Shown: positions 15,695 to 25,672 of the stretch, piece after piece | Layout of the letters: every line of letters begins with the position of its first letter | How positions within the stretch are numbered: position 1 is the first letter of the stretch | Assembly: GCF_001270265.1 (NCBI RefSeq) | Contig: NZ_LGAP01000001.1 | Location: 744,001-808,000, forward strand | Direction of reading: 5' to 3' | DNA: 64,000 nucleotides | DNA from: Ensifer adhaerens | Lineage (GTDB): Bacteria; Pseudomonadota; Alphaproteobacteria; Rhizobiales; Rhizobiaceae | Translations under genes and position numbers: made by a program | The notes under the pieces: model-generated | The model's database searches: none | Seen by the model: the letters and a program-made list of their open reading frames with translations, nothing else | What the model was told of the DNA's origin: nothing

Positions 15695-16735
15695 GTGGGA
15701 CAGATGTCATCCAGTAAAAATGCGGCATATCTGATCAAGGGACTGCGCCTTGCGGCGGTTCCCGTGCTTTGCGCAACGCTCACGGCTTGCGGATCCACGT
15801 CCAGTATCAAGAAGAGCAAGCCGAGAAGCAAAGAATACTTTGCCGAGTCGGTTTATGGTGTGAAGGCGAGCCCCCGTGTCGCCACCGGCAAGAATATCCC
15901 GAAGGGCGGCGGCCGATTCCAGGTCGGTAAAGCCTATCAGGTCAAGGGCAAGTGGTATCAGCCGAAGGAAGATTTCGGCTACAACAAGACCGGTGTCGCG
16001 TCCTGGTATGGTTCGGCTTTCCATGGTCGCCTGACCGCCAATGGCGAAGTCTATGATAAGCTCCATCTTTCGGCTGCCCATCCGACATTCCCGTTGCCGA
16101 GCTATGCGCGCGTAACGAACACCGAAAACGGCACCTCCGTCATCGTGCGGGTGAACGATCGCGGTCCTTACGAATATGGCCGCATCATCGATGTGTCGTC
16201 GAAGACGGCGGATCTGCTCGATATCAAGCAGAAGGGCAGTGCCAAGGTTCGGGTGCAATATGTCGGCCGCGCACCGCTCGAAGGCAACGACATGCCGTAT
16301 CTCATGGCGTCCTATGTCACGAAGGGCGATCGCAGCCCGGGCGTTATGCCGGAAGGCCAGATCGCGACCGGCGTGATGGTTGCCTCGAATGAGCCGATGC
16401 GCAACCAGCTGGGAACGCTGACCATTCCGCCGAAATCGTCGCTCGATACCGGTGGCCCGGTGACGGCGCTTGCAGCGCCTGTCCCGCAGTTCGCTGCACC
16501 ACAGTCGCTGAACGAGTTCGTCATGCTGCCGGAGATCGGGCCGATACCGCGCGAGCGGCCCGAGTATATCCCGATGCCTGACGGCAATATGGCCTATGCG
16601 GCCGCCTATGTGGAAGTACGGGTGAGCGATGCCGAATCGCCGTTTGAAGCGATCATGGTTGAGACCAATCCGCTTACGCCTGAATCCATCGTTGCCCATG
16701 CGAAGCGTCAAGGCAGAACCGGTTCGATCAGGTAG
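15695..16735 (+). CDS. rlpA: RlpA-like septal/endolytic transglycosylase lipoprotein
   Basis: A 346-residue lipoprotein (lipobox LTAC near residue 32) with a double-psi beta-barrel domain at about residues 100-195. Recognisable blocks are GVASWYGSAFHGRLTANGE, VIVRVNDRGPY and IIDVSSKTADLL. The invariant WYG...F.G..TA.GE and NDRGP motifs mark RlpA, which cleaves naked glycan strands at the division septum. The long C-terminal part (residues 200-346) is low-complexity and lacks a recognisable SPOR domain. It leads the plus-strand cell-envelope and replication unit; the next gene starts within 61 bp. Confidence 0.88.
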   Translation: MGQMSSSKNAAYLIKGLRLAAVPVLCATLTACGSTSSIKKSKPRSKEYFAESVYGVKASPRVATGKNIPKGGGRFQVGKAYQVKGKWYQPKEDFGYNKTGVASWYGSAFHGRLTANGEVYDKLHLSAAHPTFPLPSYARVTNTENGTSVIVRVNDRGPYEYGRIIDVSSKTADLLDIKQKGSAKVRVQYVGRAPLEGNDMPYLMASYVTKGDRSPGVMPEGQIATGVMVASNEPMRNQLGTLTIPPKSSLDTGGPVTALAAPVPQFAAPQSLNEFVMLPEIGPIPRERPEYIPMPDGNMAYAAAYVEVRVSDAESPFEAIMVETNPLTPESIVAHAKRQGRTGSIR

Positions 16736-16795
16736 ATCGGGACGTTGTGCCATTCTGACGACGCTGCTATGCCCAATGGGAAACCGGAGTTTCCC

Positions 16796-17956
16796 ATGCG
16801 CTTGAAGATGCTTTCGGTCGCGTTCGGATGTGCGGCTTTGCTCGCGGGTGCCGCGGCGGCCCAGACGCAGCCGACGGCGTTCGACACCAAGGCGAAGCAG
16901 ATTCTGCTGGTGGATGCCGAAACCGGCTCCGTCTTGTTTTCCCGCGCCGAGAACGAGCCGATTCCGCCCGCCTCGCTTGCCAAGTTGATGACGATGGAGG
17001 TGGTCGCGGAGGCGATCGCAAAAGGCGAGATTTCGGCCGATACTGTCTACGACGTTTCCGAGCACGCATGGCGCACCGGCGGCGCGCCGTCTGGGACCTC
17101 GACGATGTTTGCTGCGTTGAAGTCACGCATCCGCGTGGCCGATTTACTCCAGGGGGTGGCCGTTCAGCTCGCCAATGATGCCTGCATTATCCTCGGCGAG
17201 GGGATGGCTGGCAGTGAAACAGCCTTTGCCGAAAAGATGACGGCCCGCGCCCGCGAGCTCGGCATGCCCATTGCTACTTTCCGCAATGCCACCGGTCTGC
17301 CTGATCCGCAAAACCGGATCACCATGAGTGAACTGGTGACGCTGACCCGCCATCTGCACGAGGCGCATCCCGATCTCTATCGGCTCTACTCTCAGCCCGA
17401 ATTCGAGTGGAACAAGATCCTTCAGCGCAACAAGAACCCGTTGATCGCGGCCAAAGTCGGCGTCGACGGCCTCGCCACGGGGTTTGCTGAGGGCTACGGC
17501 TTTTCGCTGGCGGCATCGATGCAGCGTGGCGATCGCCGCGTCTATCTCGCAATGGGCGGGCTGGAGACGGATAAGGAGCGCACCGAGGAGAGCCGCAAGG
17601 TGTTCGACTGGGCGATGACGGCGTTCGAAAAGCGGCGGATCTTTGCCGACGGCGAAGCGATCGGCGAGGCCAGCGTTTATGGCGGCGCAACCTCCCATGT
17701 GGCGCTCGTGGCCGGCGGCCCAGTCGATGTGCTGTTGCCGGTCAACAACCCGGAGCGCCTGACGGCCCGTGTCGTCTACAAATGGCCGCTGCGCGCACCG
17801 GTAGAGGCTGGTGCCGAGGTTGGCGTGGTGCGGCTTTGGAACGGCGAGCGGTTGCTGCGCGAGGTTCCGGTCAAGACAGCCGGGGCGGTGGGCCAAGGCA
17901 CTCTGGCGAGCCGCGCGCTCGACGCCCTGCAGGAACTGCTCTTCTTCTGGCTGTAA
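16796..17956 (+). CDS. PBP5-like serine peptidase (DD-carboxypeptidase family) with altered motifs
   Basis: A 386-residue exported protein of the S11 family. The signal peptide ends near AAAQT. The SxxK motif is intact (PASLAKLM, Ser60-Lys63). The second motif, normally SxN, reads Leu125-Ala-Asn127 (VQLANDACI), and the third, normally KTG, reads Ala227-Thr-Gly (VDGLATGFAEG). A C-terminal PBP5-type domain follows. Active members trim the terminal D-Ala of peptidoglycan pentapeptides. The two substitutions raise doubt about catalysis, or mark a subfamily with different chemistry. It lies between rlpA and tmk on one strand. Confidence 0.8.
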   Translation: MRLKMLSVAFGCAALLAGAAAAQTQPTAFDTKAKQILLVDAETGSVLFSRAENEPIPPASLAKLMTMEVVAEAIAKGEISADTVYDVSEHAWRTGGAPSGTSTMFAALKSRIRVADLLQGVAVQLANDACIILGEGMAGSETAFAEKMTARARELGMPIATFRNATGLPDPQNRITMSELVTLTRHLHEAHPDLYRLYSQPEFEWNKILQRNKNPLIAAKVGVDGLATGFAEGYGFSLAASMQRGDRRVYLAMGGLETDKERTEESRKVFDWAMTAFEKRRIFADGEAIGEASVYGGATSHVALVAGGPVDVLLPVNNPERLTARVVYKWPLRAPVEAGAEVGVVRLWNGERLLREVPVKTAGAVGQGTLASRALDALQELLFFWL

Positions 17957-18036
17957 CAAAACCGGTGCTGACGGTTTCATCGGCTGGACCAATCGGCTAA
18001 ACAGAGCCAAATCGCATGCCGATATAGGAAAGCACT

Positions 18037-18717
18037 GTGCCGCTGGCAAAAGGTCTGTTTGTAACATTCGAGGGCGGGGAAGGGGCCGGCAAGTCGACTC
18101 AGTTGCGCCTGCTCGCCGATTCTCTGCGCGCGCTCGGCCGTGAGGTGCTGACGACGCGTGAGCCGGGTGGATCGGTCGGGGCCGAAGCGGTGCGCCATGT
18201 GCTGCTTTCGGGAGCGGCCGAAGCGTTCGGTGTACGAATGGAGGCCATCCTGTTTGCTGCGGCGCGCAGCGACCATGTCGAGGAGGTCATTCGGCCGGCG
18301 CTGGCTAAGGGAACCATCGTGCTCTGCGACCGGTTCATGGACTCGTCGCGCGTATATCAGGGTATTACCGGCAATCTGGAGCCGGCCTTCGTCGAGACGC
18401 TGGAGCGGGTTGCCATCAACGGCGTCGTTCCGGACCGAACGGTGATTTTCGATCTGCCGGCGACTATCGGTCTTGAGCGCGCCCAACGCCGTGCGGGAGA
18501 CGACAGTCCGGATCGTTTCGAGAAGGAAGAGCTGGAGACGCATGAAAAGCGCCGCGAGGCCTTCCTCGATATCGCAAACGCTGATCCGGACAGGTGCCGT
18601 GTCATCGACGCGACGCAGTCTGCCGAGGCGATTGCTGCGGAGGTGCTCGGGCTTGTCGAAAGCTTGCTTGCCAATGCCGAAGTGTCCGCGCCTTCGAACG
18701 CGGGATCCACACCATGA
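18037..18717 (+). CDS. tmk: Thymidylate kinase
   Basis: A 226-residue P-loop kinase with GTG start. Its Walker A is GGEGAGKST (residues 13-21). The dTMP/DR region is [16 protein letters not shown], and [13 protein letters not shown] is the conserved DRF/Y motif. It phosphorylates dTMP to dTDP for DNA synthesis. Its stop overlaps the start of holB (ATGA), a coupling conserved in alphaproteobacteria. Confidence 0.95.
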   Translation: MPLAKGLFVTFEGGEGAGKSTQLRLLADSLRALGREVLTTREPGGSVGAEAVRHVLLSGAAEAFGVRMEAILFAAARSDHVEEVIRPALAKGTIVLCDRFMDSSRVYQGITGNLEPAFVETLERVAINGVVPDRTVIFDLPATIGLERAQRRAGDDSPDRFEKEELETHEKRREAFLDIANADPDRCRVIDATQSAEAIAAEVLGLVESLLANAEVSAPSNAGSTP

Positions 18718-19745
18718 CGACAGAAGCGCCAGGGGTGCTTGAAGGGGCAATCGCGCCGGTGCAGAACAGCCGGCTGTTTGGCCACGAGCAGGCGGAAGCA
18801 TTTCTGGCGCAGAGCTACCGATCGGGCAAGGGGCACCACGCCATTCTCATCGAAGGGCCGGAGGGCATCGGTAAGGCTACGCTTGCGTTTCGCTTCGCCA
18901 GCCACATCCTCAATCACCCGGATCCAGCGAACGCGCCCGAAAGGCTTGAGGATCCCGACCCCGCATCGAACGTCGGGCGGCAGTTGGCCTCCGGCGCATC
19001 GCACAACCTTTTGCATCTGTCACGACCGGTCGACGAGAAGACGGGCAGGGTGAAGGGCGCGATCACCGTGGACGAGGTGCGGAGAGCCGGCAAATTCTTT
19101 GCGCAGACATCAGGGACCGGCAACTGGCGCATCGTTATCATCGACCCGGCCGACGATCTCAACCGCAACGCGGCCAATGCCATCCTGAAAATTCTCGAGG
19201 AACCGCCGCGTCGATCGCTGTTCCTGGTACTGACACACGCGCCGGGTAAGTTGCTGCCGACGATCCGTTCGCGCTGCCTGCCGCTGCGGCTGAAGCCGTT
19301 GGAGCCGCCAGCGCTGCGCCAGGCGCTCGATCATCTCGGCTTCGATCTTGAGAGCGAAAATGCGACACGCGTTCTGGCCGCTGCCAATGGCAGCGTCGCG
19401 GAGGCCCTGAAGCTCATCAATTACGGCGGTCTCGAGATTGCCGCGACGTTCGAGGCGATCCTCGCAGGGCAAGGGCCGGCGATCCGCAAAGACATGCACA
19501 AGCTTGCGGACGTTCTTTCTGCAAAGGACAGCGAAACGATCTTCGATTTCTTCACGTCACTGCTGACAGGCCGGCTCATGCGCGAAGCCCGCGATGCGGC
19601 CGTTGCCGGAGATATCATGCGCGCCGAGCGTTTCGCCCGGCTTTCAACCACGACCGGGGAGCGTCTCACGGTCAGCGACGCCTATAATCTCGATCGCAAG
19701 CAAACCATTCTTTCGCTGCTGGACGATGTCAAGGCAGCGCTATAG
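18714..19745 (+). CDS. holB: DNA polymerase III delta' subunit
   Basis: A 343-residue clamp-loader subunit starting [11 protein letters not shown]; longer frames upstream run inside tmk. The nucleotide-binding loop is [11 protein letters not shown], followed by [20 protein letters not shown], then [17 protein letters not shown]. The sensor I motif (IRSRC) is present. It helps load the beta clamp during replication. It overlaps tmk by 4 bp. The 3' end meets the opposite-strand MazG-like gene with a 6-bp overlap. Confidence 0.92.
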   Translation: MTTEAPGVLEGAIAPVQNSRLFGHEQAEAFLAQSYRSGKGHHAILIEGPEGIGKATLAFRFASHILNHPDPANAPERLEDPDPASNVGRQLASGASHNLLHLSRPVDEKTGRVKGAITVDEVRRAGKFFAQTSGTGNWRIVIIDPADDLNRNAANAILKILEEPPRRSLFLVLTHAPGKLLPTIRSRCLPLRLKPLEPPALRQALDHLGFDLESENATRVLAAANGSVAEALKLINYGGLEIAATFEAILAGQGPAIRKDMHKLADVLSAKDSETIFDFFTSLLTGRLMREARDAAVAGDIMRAERFARLSTTTGERLTVSDAYNLDRKQTILSLLDDVKAAL

Positions 19746-20045
19746 CTCGACCTGAAACTTCCATTTGCGCTTGATTGCCGCGACGAGATCCAGATCGTGA
19801 TGGTGGGCGAAAAGCAGCACGTGACCCAGCAGGTCCGCAGCTTCGTCCGCCATATCGGTCTGCAATTCGTCTTCTGATTTTCCATGCCGCCTGCCGCGGC
19901 CGGTGCGTTTGTTCCAGGCCTGGGTTAGCTCGCCGATTTCCTCCTGCATCTTGAGCATGAACCAGTCCGCATCCCGCTCGATGCCGTTGTCTTCGGCGTA
20001 GCGGGCCGATGCCGCTTCAAATTGACGTTCAAGCTGGCGCAACAT
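19740..20045 (-). CDS. MazG-like nucleotide pyrophosphohydrolase
   Basis: A 101-residue all-alpha protein. The metal-binding pattern of the MazG/HisE superfamily is visible: [18 protein letters not shown] (EExxE) and [14 protein letters not shown] (ExxD). Members hydrolyse (d)NTPs or related nucleotides to monophosphate and pyrophosphate. It sits on the opposite strand between holB and metG, breaking an otherwise collinear set, which may indicate later insertion. Confidence 0.78.
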   Translation of the reverse strand: MLRQLERQFEAASARYAEDNGIERDADWFMLKMQEEIGELTQAWNKRTGRGRRHGKSEDELQTDMADEAADLLGHVLLFAHHHDLDLVAAIKRKWKFQVEL

Positions 20046-20224
20046 GGCGATTCCCTTGCGTTTGTTTCCTGTTTGTTCTAATGCTGCATTCGCTCCGGCA
20101 CAAGCGGGGATGGATGTCGACCAGCGCTTTCTGTGCGGGCTTTTCTCCCATCTCCCGGTTCCTTCCTTGCGGCGTATGCGCTAAGAGCGTCGGTAGCTTC
20201 ATCCGAGATAGATTGAATCCGCCT

Positions 20225-21778
20225 ATGAGAGACACGTCCCCCTTTTACATCACCACCGCGATTTCCTACCCGAACGGCAAGCCGCACATCGGCCACGCCT
20301 ATGAACTGATCGCAACGGATGCAATGGCGCGCTACCAGCGCCTGGACGGACGTGACGTATTCTTCCTGACGGGCACGGACGAACACGGCCAGAAGATGCA
20401 GCAGACGGCTCGCCGCGAAGGCGTGACGCCGCAGGAACTTGCCGACCGGAACTCCTCGGAGTTCCAGAAGATGGCCGTGCTTCTGAACGCATCGAATGAC
20501 GACTTCATCCGCACCACCGAGAAGCGCCACCACAAGGCGTCGCAGGACATCTGGATCCGCATGGGCGAGGCGGGTGACCTCTACAAGGATTCCTATGCCG
20601 GCTGGTATTCCGTGCGCGACGAAGCCTACTACCAGGAGAACGAGACCGAGTTGCGCGCCGACGGCGTGCGCTACGGGCCGCAGGGTACGCCCGTCGAATG
20701 GGTGGAGGAGCAGAGCTACTTCTTCAAGCTGTCGGAGTATCAGGACAGGCTGCTGAAGCACTACGAGGAGAACCCTGATTTCATCGGCCCGGCCGAGCGC
20801 CGCAATGAGGTGATCTCCTTCGTGAAGTCGGGCCTCAAGGACCTGTCGGTTTCGCGCACGACCTTCGATTGGGGTATCAAGGTGCCGAACGATCCTGGCC
20901 ACGTCATGTATGTCTGGGTAGACGCGCTCACCAACTACCTCACCGCAACTGGCTATCTCGACAATCCGCAGGGCCCGCGCGCGAAATTCTGGCCGGCGAA
21001 CATCCACATCATTGGCAAGGACATCATCCGTTTCCACGCGGTCTATTGGCCCGCCTTCCTGATGTCGGCCGGCCTGCTTTTGCCCAAGCGCGTCTTCGCC
21101 CACGGCTTCCTGCTCAACAAGGGCGAGAAAATGTCGAAGTCGCTCGGCAACGTCGTCGATCCGTTCAATCTTGTCGAGCATTTCGGTCTCGACCAGATTC
21201 GCTACTTCTTCCTGCGCGAGGTTTCCTTCGGCCAGGACGGAAGCTACAGCGAGGAGGGGATCGCAACCCGCATCAACTCCGATCTTGCCAACGGTATCGG
21301 CAATCTGGCGAGCCGTTCTCTGTCGATGATCGTCAAGAACTGTGACGGCCAGATTCCGGTCTGCGGCGCGTTGAGTGATGAAGACAAGGCGATGCTGGCC
21401 GCTGCCGACGCGCTGCATGAGATCACGCGCGACGAAATGGGCAAGCAGATGATCCACCGCGCTCTTGCCGCGATCATCGCGGTCGTTTCGGAGACGGATC
21501 GTTATTTCGCCGGTCAGGAGCCCTGGGCGCTGAAAAAGACCGATCCGGCGCGCATGGCAACCGTTCTTTATGTTACTGCAGAAGTCGTGCGCCAGATCGC
21601 CATCCTGCTGCAGCCCTTCATGCCGGAATCGTCAGGAAAGCTGCTCGACCTGGTGGCTGCACCGGCCGACAAGCGCGACTTTGCCGCACTCGGCGAGGCG
21701 GGCCGCCTCGTCTCTGGAACGCCGCTGGAAGCCCCGAAGCCGGTCTTCCCGCGTTACGTCGCGCCGGAAGCGCAATAG
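20225..21778 (+). CDS. metG: Methionyl-tRNA synthetase
   Basis: A 517-residue class I synthetase. The start [20 protein letters not shown] fits the family; an upstream in-frame extension lacks homology. The HIGH motif is HIGH (residues 21-24) and the KMSKS motif is at about residues 302-306 ([10 protein letters not shown]). It charges tRNA-Met, including the initiator. No C-terminal tRNA-binding domain is present, as in the shorter alphaproteobacterial form. tatD follows 12 bp later. Confidence 0.95.
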   Translation: MRDTSPFYITTAISYPNGKPHIGHAYELIATDAMARYQRLDGRDVFFLTGTDEHGQKMQQTARREGVTPQELADRNSSEFQKMAVLLNASNDDFIRTTEKRHHKASQDIWIRMGEAGDLYKDSYAGWYSVRDEAYYQENETELRADGVRYGPQGTPVEWVEEQSYFFKLSEYQDRLLKHYEENPDFIGPAERRNEVISFVKSGLKDLSVSRTTFDWGIKVPNDPGHVMYVWVDALTNYLTATGYLDNPQGPRAKFWPANIHIIGKDIIRFHAVYWPAFLMSAGLLLPKRVFAHGFLLNKGEKMSKSLGNVVDPFNLVEHFGLDQIRYFFLREVSFGQDGSYSEEGIATRINSDLANGIGNLASRSLSMIVKNCDGQIPVCGALSDEDKAMLAAADALHEITRDEMGKQMIHRALAAIIAVVSETDRYFAGQEPWALKKTDPARMATVLYVTAEVVRQIAILLQPFMPESSGKLLDLVAAPADKRDFAALGEAGRLVSGTPLEAPKPVFPRYVAPEAQ

Positions 21779-21790
21779 GGCACGATCAGC

Positions 21791-22570
21791 ATGCTTATCG
21801 ATACGCATTGCCATCTGGATTTCCCCGACTTCGAGGCCGAGCGCGACGCCATCATCGAGCGTGCGCGTGCGGCCGGCGTCGGCCAGATGATCACGATCTC
21901 CACCCGCGTGAAGCGGTTCGACACGATCCTTGCGATCGCCGAGGCGTATCCGAACGTCTTCTGTTCCGTCGGTACGCATCCGCACAATGCTGATGAAGAG
22001 CTGGATATCACCGTAGACGATCTCATCCGGCTTTCGGCGCACCCGAAGGTGGTGGCGATCGGCGAGGCGGGTCTCGACTACTTCTACGACAACGCACCGC
22101 GCGACGCTCAGGCTGAAGGCCTGCGCCGGCACATCGCCGCAGCGCGCCAAACCGGTTTGCCGCTTGTCATTCACAGCCGCTCGGCCGATGACGACATGGC
22201 TGCGATCCTGACCGAGGAGACGGGGAAAGGGGTCTTCCCCTTCCTACTGCATTGCTTTTCGTCGGGTCCGGAACTGGCACGCGTCGGCGTCGAGCTCGGT
22301 GGCTACGTTTCCTTCTCCGGCATTCTGACGTTTCCGAAATCGGAGGAACTGCGCGAGATCGCCAAGACGGTTCCGCATGATCGGATGATCGTCGAGACGG
22401 ACGCGCCCTATCTTGCGCCCAAGCCATTCCGCGGCAAGCGCAACGAGCCCGCCTATGTGGCGCACACGGCGCAAGTTCTAGCCGACACGATCGGGGTGAC
22501 AAAGGACGAGATCGCATCGCTCACCACCGAAAATGCCTTCCGTATCTTCTCGAAGATGCCGAGGCTCTGA
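21791..22570 (+). CDS. tatD: TatD family metal-dependent hydrolase
   Basis: A 259-residue TIM-barrel hydrolase. The metal ligands are in IDTHCHLDFPDF, GEAGLDYFYD, VIHSRSADDD and FSSG (the usual H in HCF is followed by CFSSG), with ETDAPYLAP near the end. Members act as 3'-5' exonucleases or deoxyribonucleases on damaged DNA and RNA; the exact substrate here is unproven. It lies 12 bp after metG and 1 bp before the metallohydrolase, an arrangement conserved in many bacteria. Confidence 0.9.
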   Translation: MLIDTHCHLDFPDFEAERDAIIERARAAGVGQMITISTRVKRFDTILAIAEAYPNVFCSVGTHPHNADEELDITVDDLIRLSAHPKVVAIGEAGLDYFYDNAPRDAQAEGLRRHIAAARQTGLPLVIHSRSADDDMAAILTEETGKGVFPFLLHCFSSGPELARVGVELGGYVSFSGILTFPKSEELREIAKTVPHDRMIVETDAPYLAPKPFRGKRNEPAYVAHTAQVLADTIGVTKDEIASLTTENAFRIFSKMPRL

Positions 22571-22571
22571 C

Positions 22572-23408
22572 GTGGCACTCAGGCGCGCCTTCACCATTCT
22601 CGGCTGCGGTTCGTCGCCTGGCGTGCCGCGTATTACCGGTGATTGGGGCGCCTGTGATCCCACAAATCCGAAGAACCGCCGCATGCGCGCCGCCTTGCTG
22701 GTGGAACAGATTGCTCCAGACGGCGGCAAGACGACTGTGGTCATCGATACCGGCCCAGACTTTCGTGCGCAGATGGTGGCGGCAAATGTCCACCACATCG
22801 ACGCTGTGCTTTACACGCATGCGCATGCGGATCATCTGCATGGCATAGATGACCTGCGCGGTTTCGTCATTGAAAACAGGAAGCGCGTACCGATCTGGGC
22901 CGATGCCTTCACGATGGGCCGGATTCGCGAAGGGTTTCATTACTGCCTGGAATCGCCACCCGGAAGCGGCTATCCGCCGATCGTCGATGGACACATAATC
23001 GCTGAAGATCTATCGCCGGTGGTCATTACAGGGGCAGGCGGTCCGATCACATTCGAGCCCTTGATGCAGTTTCACGGCAATATTCATTCACTCGGATTTC
23101 GCGTTGGCGATTTCGCCTATTGCAGCGATGTCAGCGACTTTCCGCCGGAAACGATCGGCAAACTTGATGGTCTCGATCTTCTGGTGCTCGATACGCTGCA
23201 GTACAAGTTTCACCCGAGCCATCTGTCGCTGGTGCAATCTCTCAGCTGGATCGAACGGCTGCGTCCGAAAAGAGCCGTGCTCACACACATGCATGTGCCG
23301 CTCGACTACGACACCGTCCAGGGCGAAACACCCGACCATGTCGAACCGGCTTACGACCTGATGCGGCTCGAGTTCGAGGTCGACGTCCCCGTGCTCGGCG
23401 ACGCCTGA
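22572..23408 (+). CDS. MBL fold metallo-hydrolase (PhnP-like)
   Basis: A 278-residue metallo-beta-lactamase-fold protein with GTG start. The metal motif is TH-A-H-ADHLHG (YTHAHADHLHGIDDLRG). Later ligands are in VISHTHMH-like TLTHMHVPLDYD (here VLTHMHVPLDYDT) and in DVSDFPPE. N-terminal LGCGSSPGVPRITGDWG is typical of the PhnP/RNase Z-like group. It probably cleaves cyclic phosphodiesters or a related phosphate ester. It is the last gene of the metG-tatD unit. Confidence 0.85.
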   Translation: MALRRAFTILGCGSSPGVPRITGDWGACDPTNPKNRRMRAALLVEQIAPDGGKTTVVIDTGPDFRAQMVAANVHHIDAVLYTHAHADHLHGIDDLRGFVIENRKRVPIWADAFTMGRIREGFHYCLESPPGSGYPPIVDGHIIAEDLSPVVITGAGGPITFEPLMQFHGNIHSLGFRVGDFAYCSDVSDFPPETIGKLDGLDLLVLDTLQYKFHPSHLSLVQSLSWIERLRPKRAVLTHMHVPLDYDTVQGETPDHVEPAYDLMRLEFEVDVPVLGDA

Positions 23409-23442
23409 ATTTCACAGGGTTCGAAATATCTAATATACGGCA

Positions 23443-24399
23443 CTATTTCGAGAAATAAGGCGCCAGGTTCTTACGGATGCGCTCCAGAACGGTGCCACCT
23501 GAAAGGTTCGGAACGAACGTCCGCCCGGTGATCTTCTCATAGGCTTCGATGTAGACGGCCGAGGTCTGCTCGACGAGCTCTCTCGGGATTTCCGGGACCG
23601 GGTCCTTATAGGGGTCGCAACGTTCGGTGACCCAGGCGCGCACGAAATCCTTGTCGAAACTTTTCGGCCGTTCGCCGTTTTCGAAGCTCTGCTGGTAGCT
23701 GTCGGCGATCCAGTAGCGGCTGCTGTCGGGCGTGTGGATCTCGTCGGCAAGGATGATGGTTCCATCCTTGTCGGTGCCGAACTCGTACTTCGTATCGACG
23801 AGGATAAGGCCGCGTTCGGCGGCACGCGCCTGGCCGCGCGCAAATAGCGCCAGCGCATAGCTCCAAACGGTATCGAGCTGCTCTCTCGTCAGGAGGCCTT
23901 GCTCGAGAATTTCGTCGGCCGAAAGCGGCTCGTCGTGGCCGCCGTCGAAAGCCTTGCTAGTTGGCGTGATGATCGCTTGGGGAAGCCTTTGATTGTCGCG
24001 CAGACCGTCGGGCAAACGGATGCCGTACATGTCGCGCTCGCCATTGCGATATTTCGTCAGGATCGAGGTGCTGGTAGTACCGGCGAGATAGCCGCGCACG
24101 ACGATTTCGACCGGCAGGATATCGAGCCGCTTGCCAATGACTACATTCGGGTCGGGATAGCCGATCACATGGTTCGGGCAGATGTCGGCGGTTTCTTCGA
24201 ACCAGTAGCGCGCCGTCTGCGTCAGCACATGACCCTTGTGCGGAATGGAGGTCAGAATGATGTCGAAGGCGCTCAATCGGTCGGTCGCGATGATGATGCG
24301 TTCGCCGCCGGGCAGATCATAGTTTTCGCGCACTTTGCCATTGTAGCGGTTTGGCAGTTCTGGAATGAAAGCATCTGAAAGAACGCGCAATTCGCTCAT
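23443..24399 (-). CDS. purC: SAICAR synthase (phosphoribosylaminoimidazole-succinocarboxamide synthase)
   Basis: A 318-residue ATP-dependent ligase of purine synthesis. Recognisable blocks are [19 protein letters not shown] (substrate loop), [16 protein letters not shown] and [17 protein letters not shown] with [12 protein letters not shown], the latter two being the SAICAR signatures. It joins aspartate to CAIR. The length is that of the long form. Many rhizobia carry a second, shorter purC beside purS/purQ/purL, so this may be the paralogue. Confidence 0.92.
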   Translation of the reverse strand: MSELRVLSDAFIPELPNRYNGKVRENYDLPGGERIIIATDRLSAFDIILTSIPHKGHVLTQTARYWFEETADICPNHVIGYPDPNVVIGKRLDILPVEIVVRGYLAGTTSTSILTKYRNGERDMYGIRLPDGLRDNQRLPQAIITPTSKAFDGGHDEPLSADEILEQGLLTREQLDTVWSYALALFARGQARAAERGLILVDTKYEFGTDKDGTIILADEIHTPDSSRYWIADSYQQSFENGERPKSFDKDFVRAWVTERCDPYKDPVPEIPRELVEQTSAVYIEAYEKITGRTFVPNLSGGTVLERIRKNLAPYFSK

Positions 24400-24555
24400 C
24401 GCATCGGGCCTTGAAAAACGAGGTTTCGTCGCGAATGACTAAGCAGCCGGGGCCGGCTCGGTCAAGCTAAGAGTAGGCACAACACGCCCGAAACCGGTAT
24501 TTGGGCCTATCGTATAGTTCCATAATCTATCTTATCTGATCAATTGATGTAGCCG

Positions 24556-25671
24556 GGTGGGTTCAAGGATGAAGTGCGACTTGCGATAGATACCAATGGG
24601 TTGTCACTCGCAAGGAATGGCTCATGAGACGTACCTACTCCCAAATCGATATGGATGAACGTCGTAGGATCGCCCGGTGGCGAGCGGCCGGCCTTAGTGC
24701 CACTGTTATCGCCGAGAAGCTTGGGCGGCATCGCTCGACGATTTTCCGGGAGCTCAGCCGCAATGCGTTCGACGATGCGCAAATGCCAGAGCTCAGTGGC
24801 TACTACTGTGTCACGGCCAACGAGATGGCGCGTGAGCGCAGAGCCAAGCTGCGCAAACTTGCTCGGTTTGCGCATGTGCGCCGATCGGTGATCGAGCGGA
24901 TCATGCATGGCTGGTCGCCGCAGCAGATCGCCGGCCGCATGCGGCTGGAGCGTCATCCGATTTCCGTCAGCTACGAGACGATCTACAAATTTGCCTATTC
25001 TGCAGACGGCCAGGCCATCAAGCTATGGCGGCATCTTCCGGAACGGCGTGCGAGACGTCGGCCGCGACATGCCCGGCGACGCTACGGCCGCCGTTTCAGC
25101 CCGGAACTCAACATTCTCCACCGTCCGGACACCGTCGCCGAGCGCAAGCAGTTCGGTCATTGGGAGTGCGATCTCATTCAGTTTCGCAAGAAGTTCGGCA
25201 AGGCCAATGTGACGTCGCTGGTCGAGCGAGTCAGTCGCTTTGCCGTCTTCCTGCGCAACAACGACCGCCAGTCGCGACCGATCATGGACGGGGTGAGCAG
25301 GCGCTGCAGTCCCTGCCCCATCTCGCCCGTTGGTCGATTACCTTTGATCGTGGCACCGAATTCAGCGAATGGCCGTATCTCCAGGCTGGCATCGGAACGC
25401 AGACATGGTTCTGTGACCCGCAGTCGCCGTGGCAGAAAGGCACCGTTGAGAACACCAATCGCCGTGCTCGCAAATGGCTTTCGAGAGAAGTGGATCCTCT
25501 ATCGATCACCGACGGTGACCTGAAGGACATTTGCGATCGGCTCAACTCGACGCCCCGAAAGTGCCTCGGCTATCGAACGCCCGCGGAAGTCTTCCGCAAG
25601 AAACTGCTCGCGCAAATGCGGCGTGTCGGTTAGCGTTGCACGCGCAAGTCGCAGTTCGGCGTGAACTCACA
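24556..25671 (+). mobile_element. IS30-like insertion sequence with a frameshifted transposase
   Basis: The element carries a DDE transposase of the IS30 family. Imperfect terminal inverted repeats share the block TGCGACTTGCG (left near 24577-24587; right, as its complement, near 25639-25650) and an outer GGTTCA/AGTTCA block. The exact ends are not resolved. The right end abuts the next insertion sequence. The element lies after purC in an intergenic region. Confidence 0.7.
24624..25633 (+). pseudogene. IS30 family transposase, frameshifted
   Basis: The N-terminal helix-turn-helix (SATVIAEKLGRHRSTIFREL) and the first catalytic Asp (HWECDLIQF) are in one frame up to IMDG at about 25290. The second catalytic Asp (ITFDRGTEFSEW), the Glu (GTVENTNRRARKW) and the end (FRKKLLAQMRRVG) continue in the next frame. 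A single-base loss around 25294-25298 accounts for it: total length 1010 nt is not a multiple of three. IS30 transposases normally need no frameshift, so this copy is probably inactive unless the shift is a sequencing error. Confidence 0.85.
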
Positions 25672-25672
25672 C

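Noticed and set aside
15707-17065. A 452-codon open frame opposite rlpA and the PBP5-like gene
   Set aside because: It covers two well-supported genes in antisense and has shadow-type composition without any domain.
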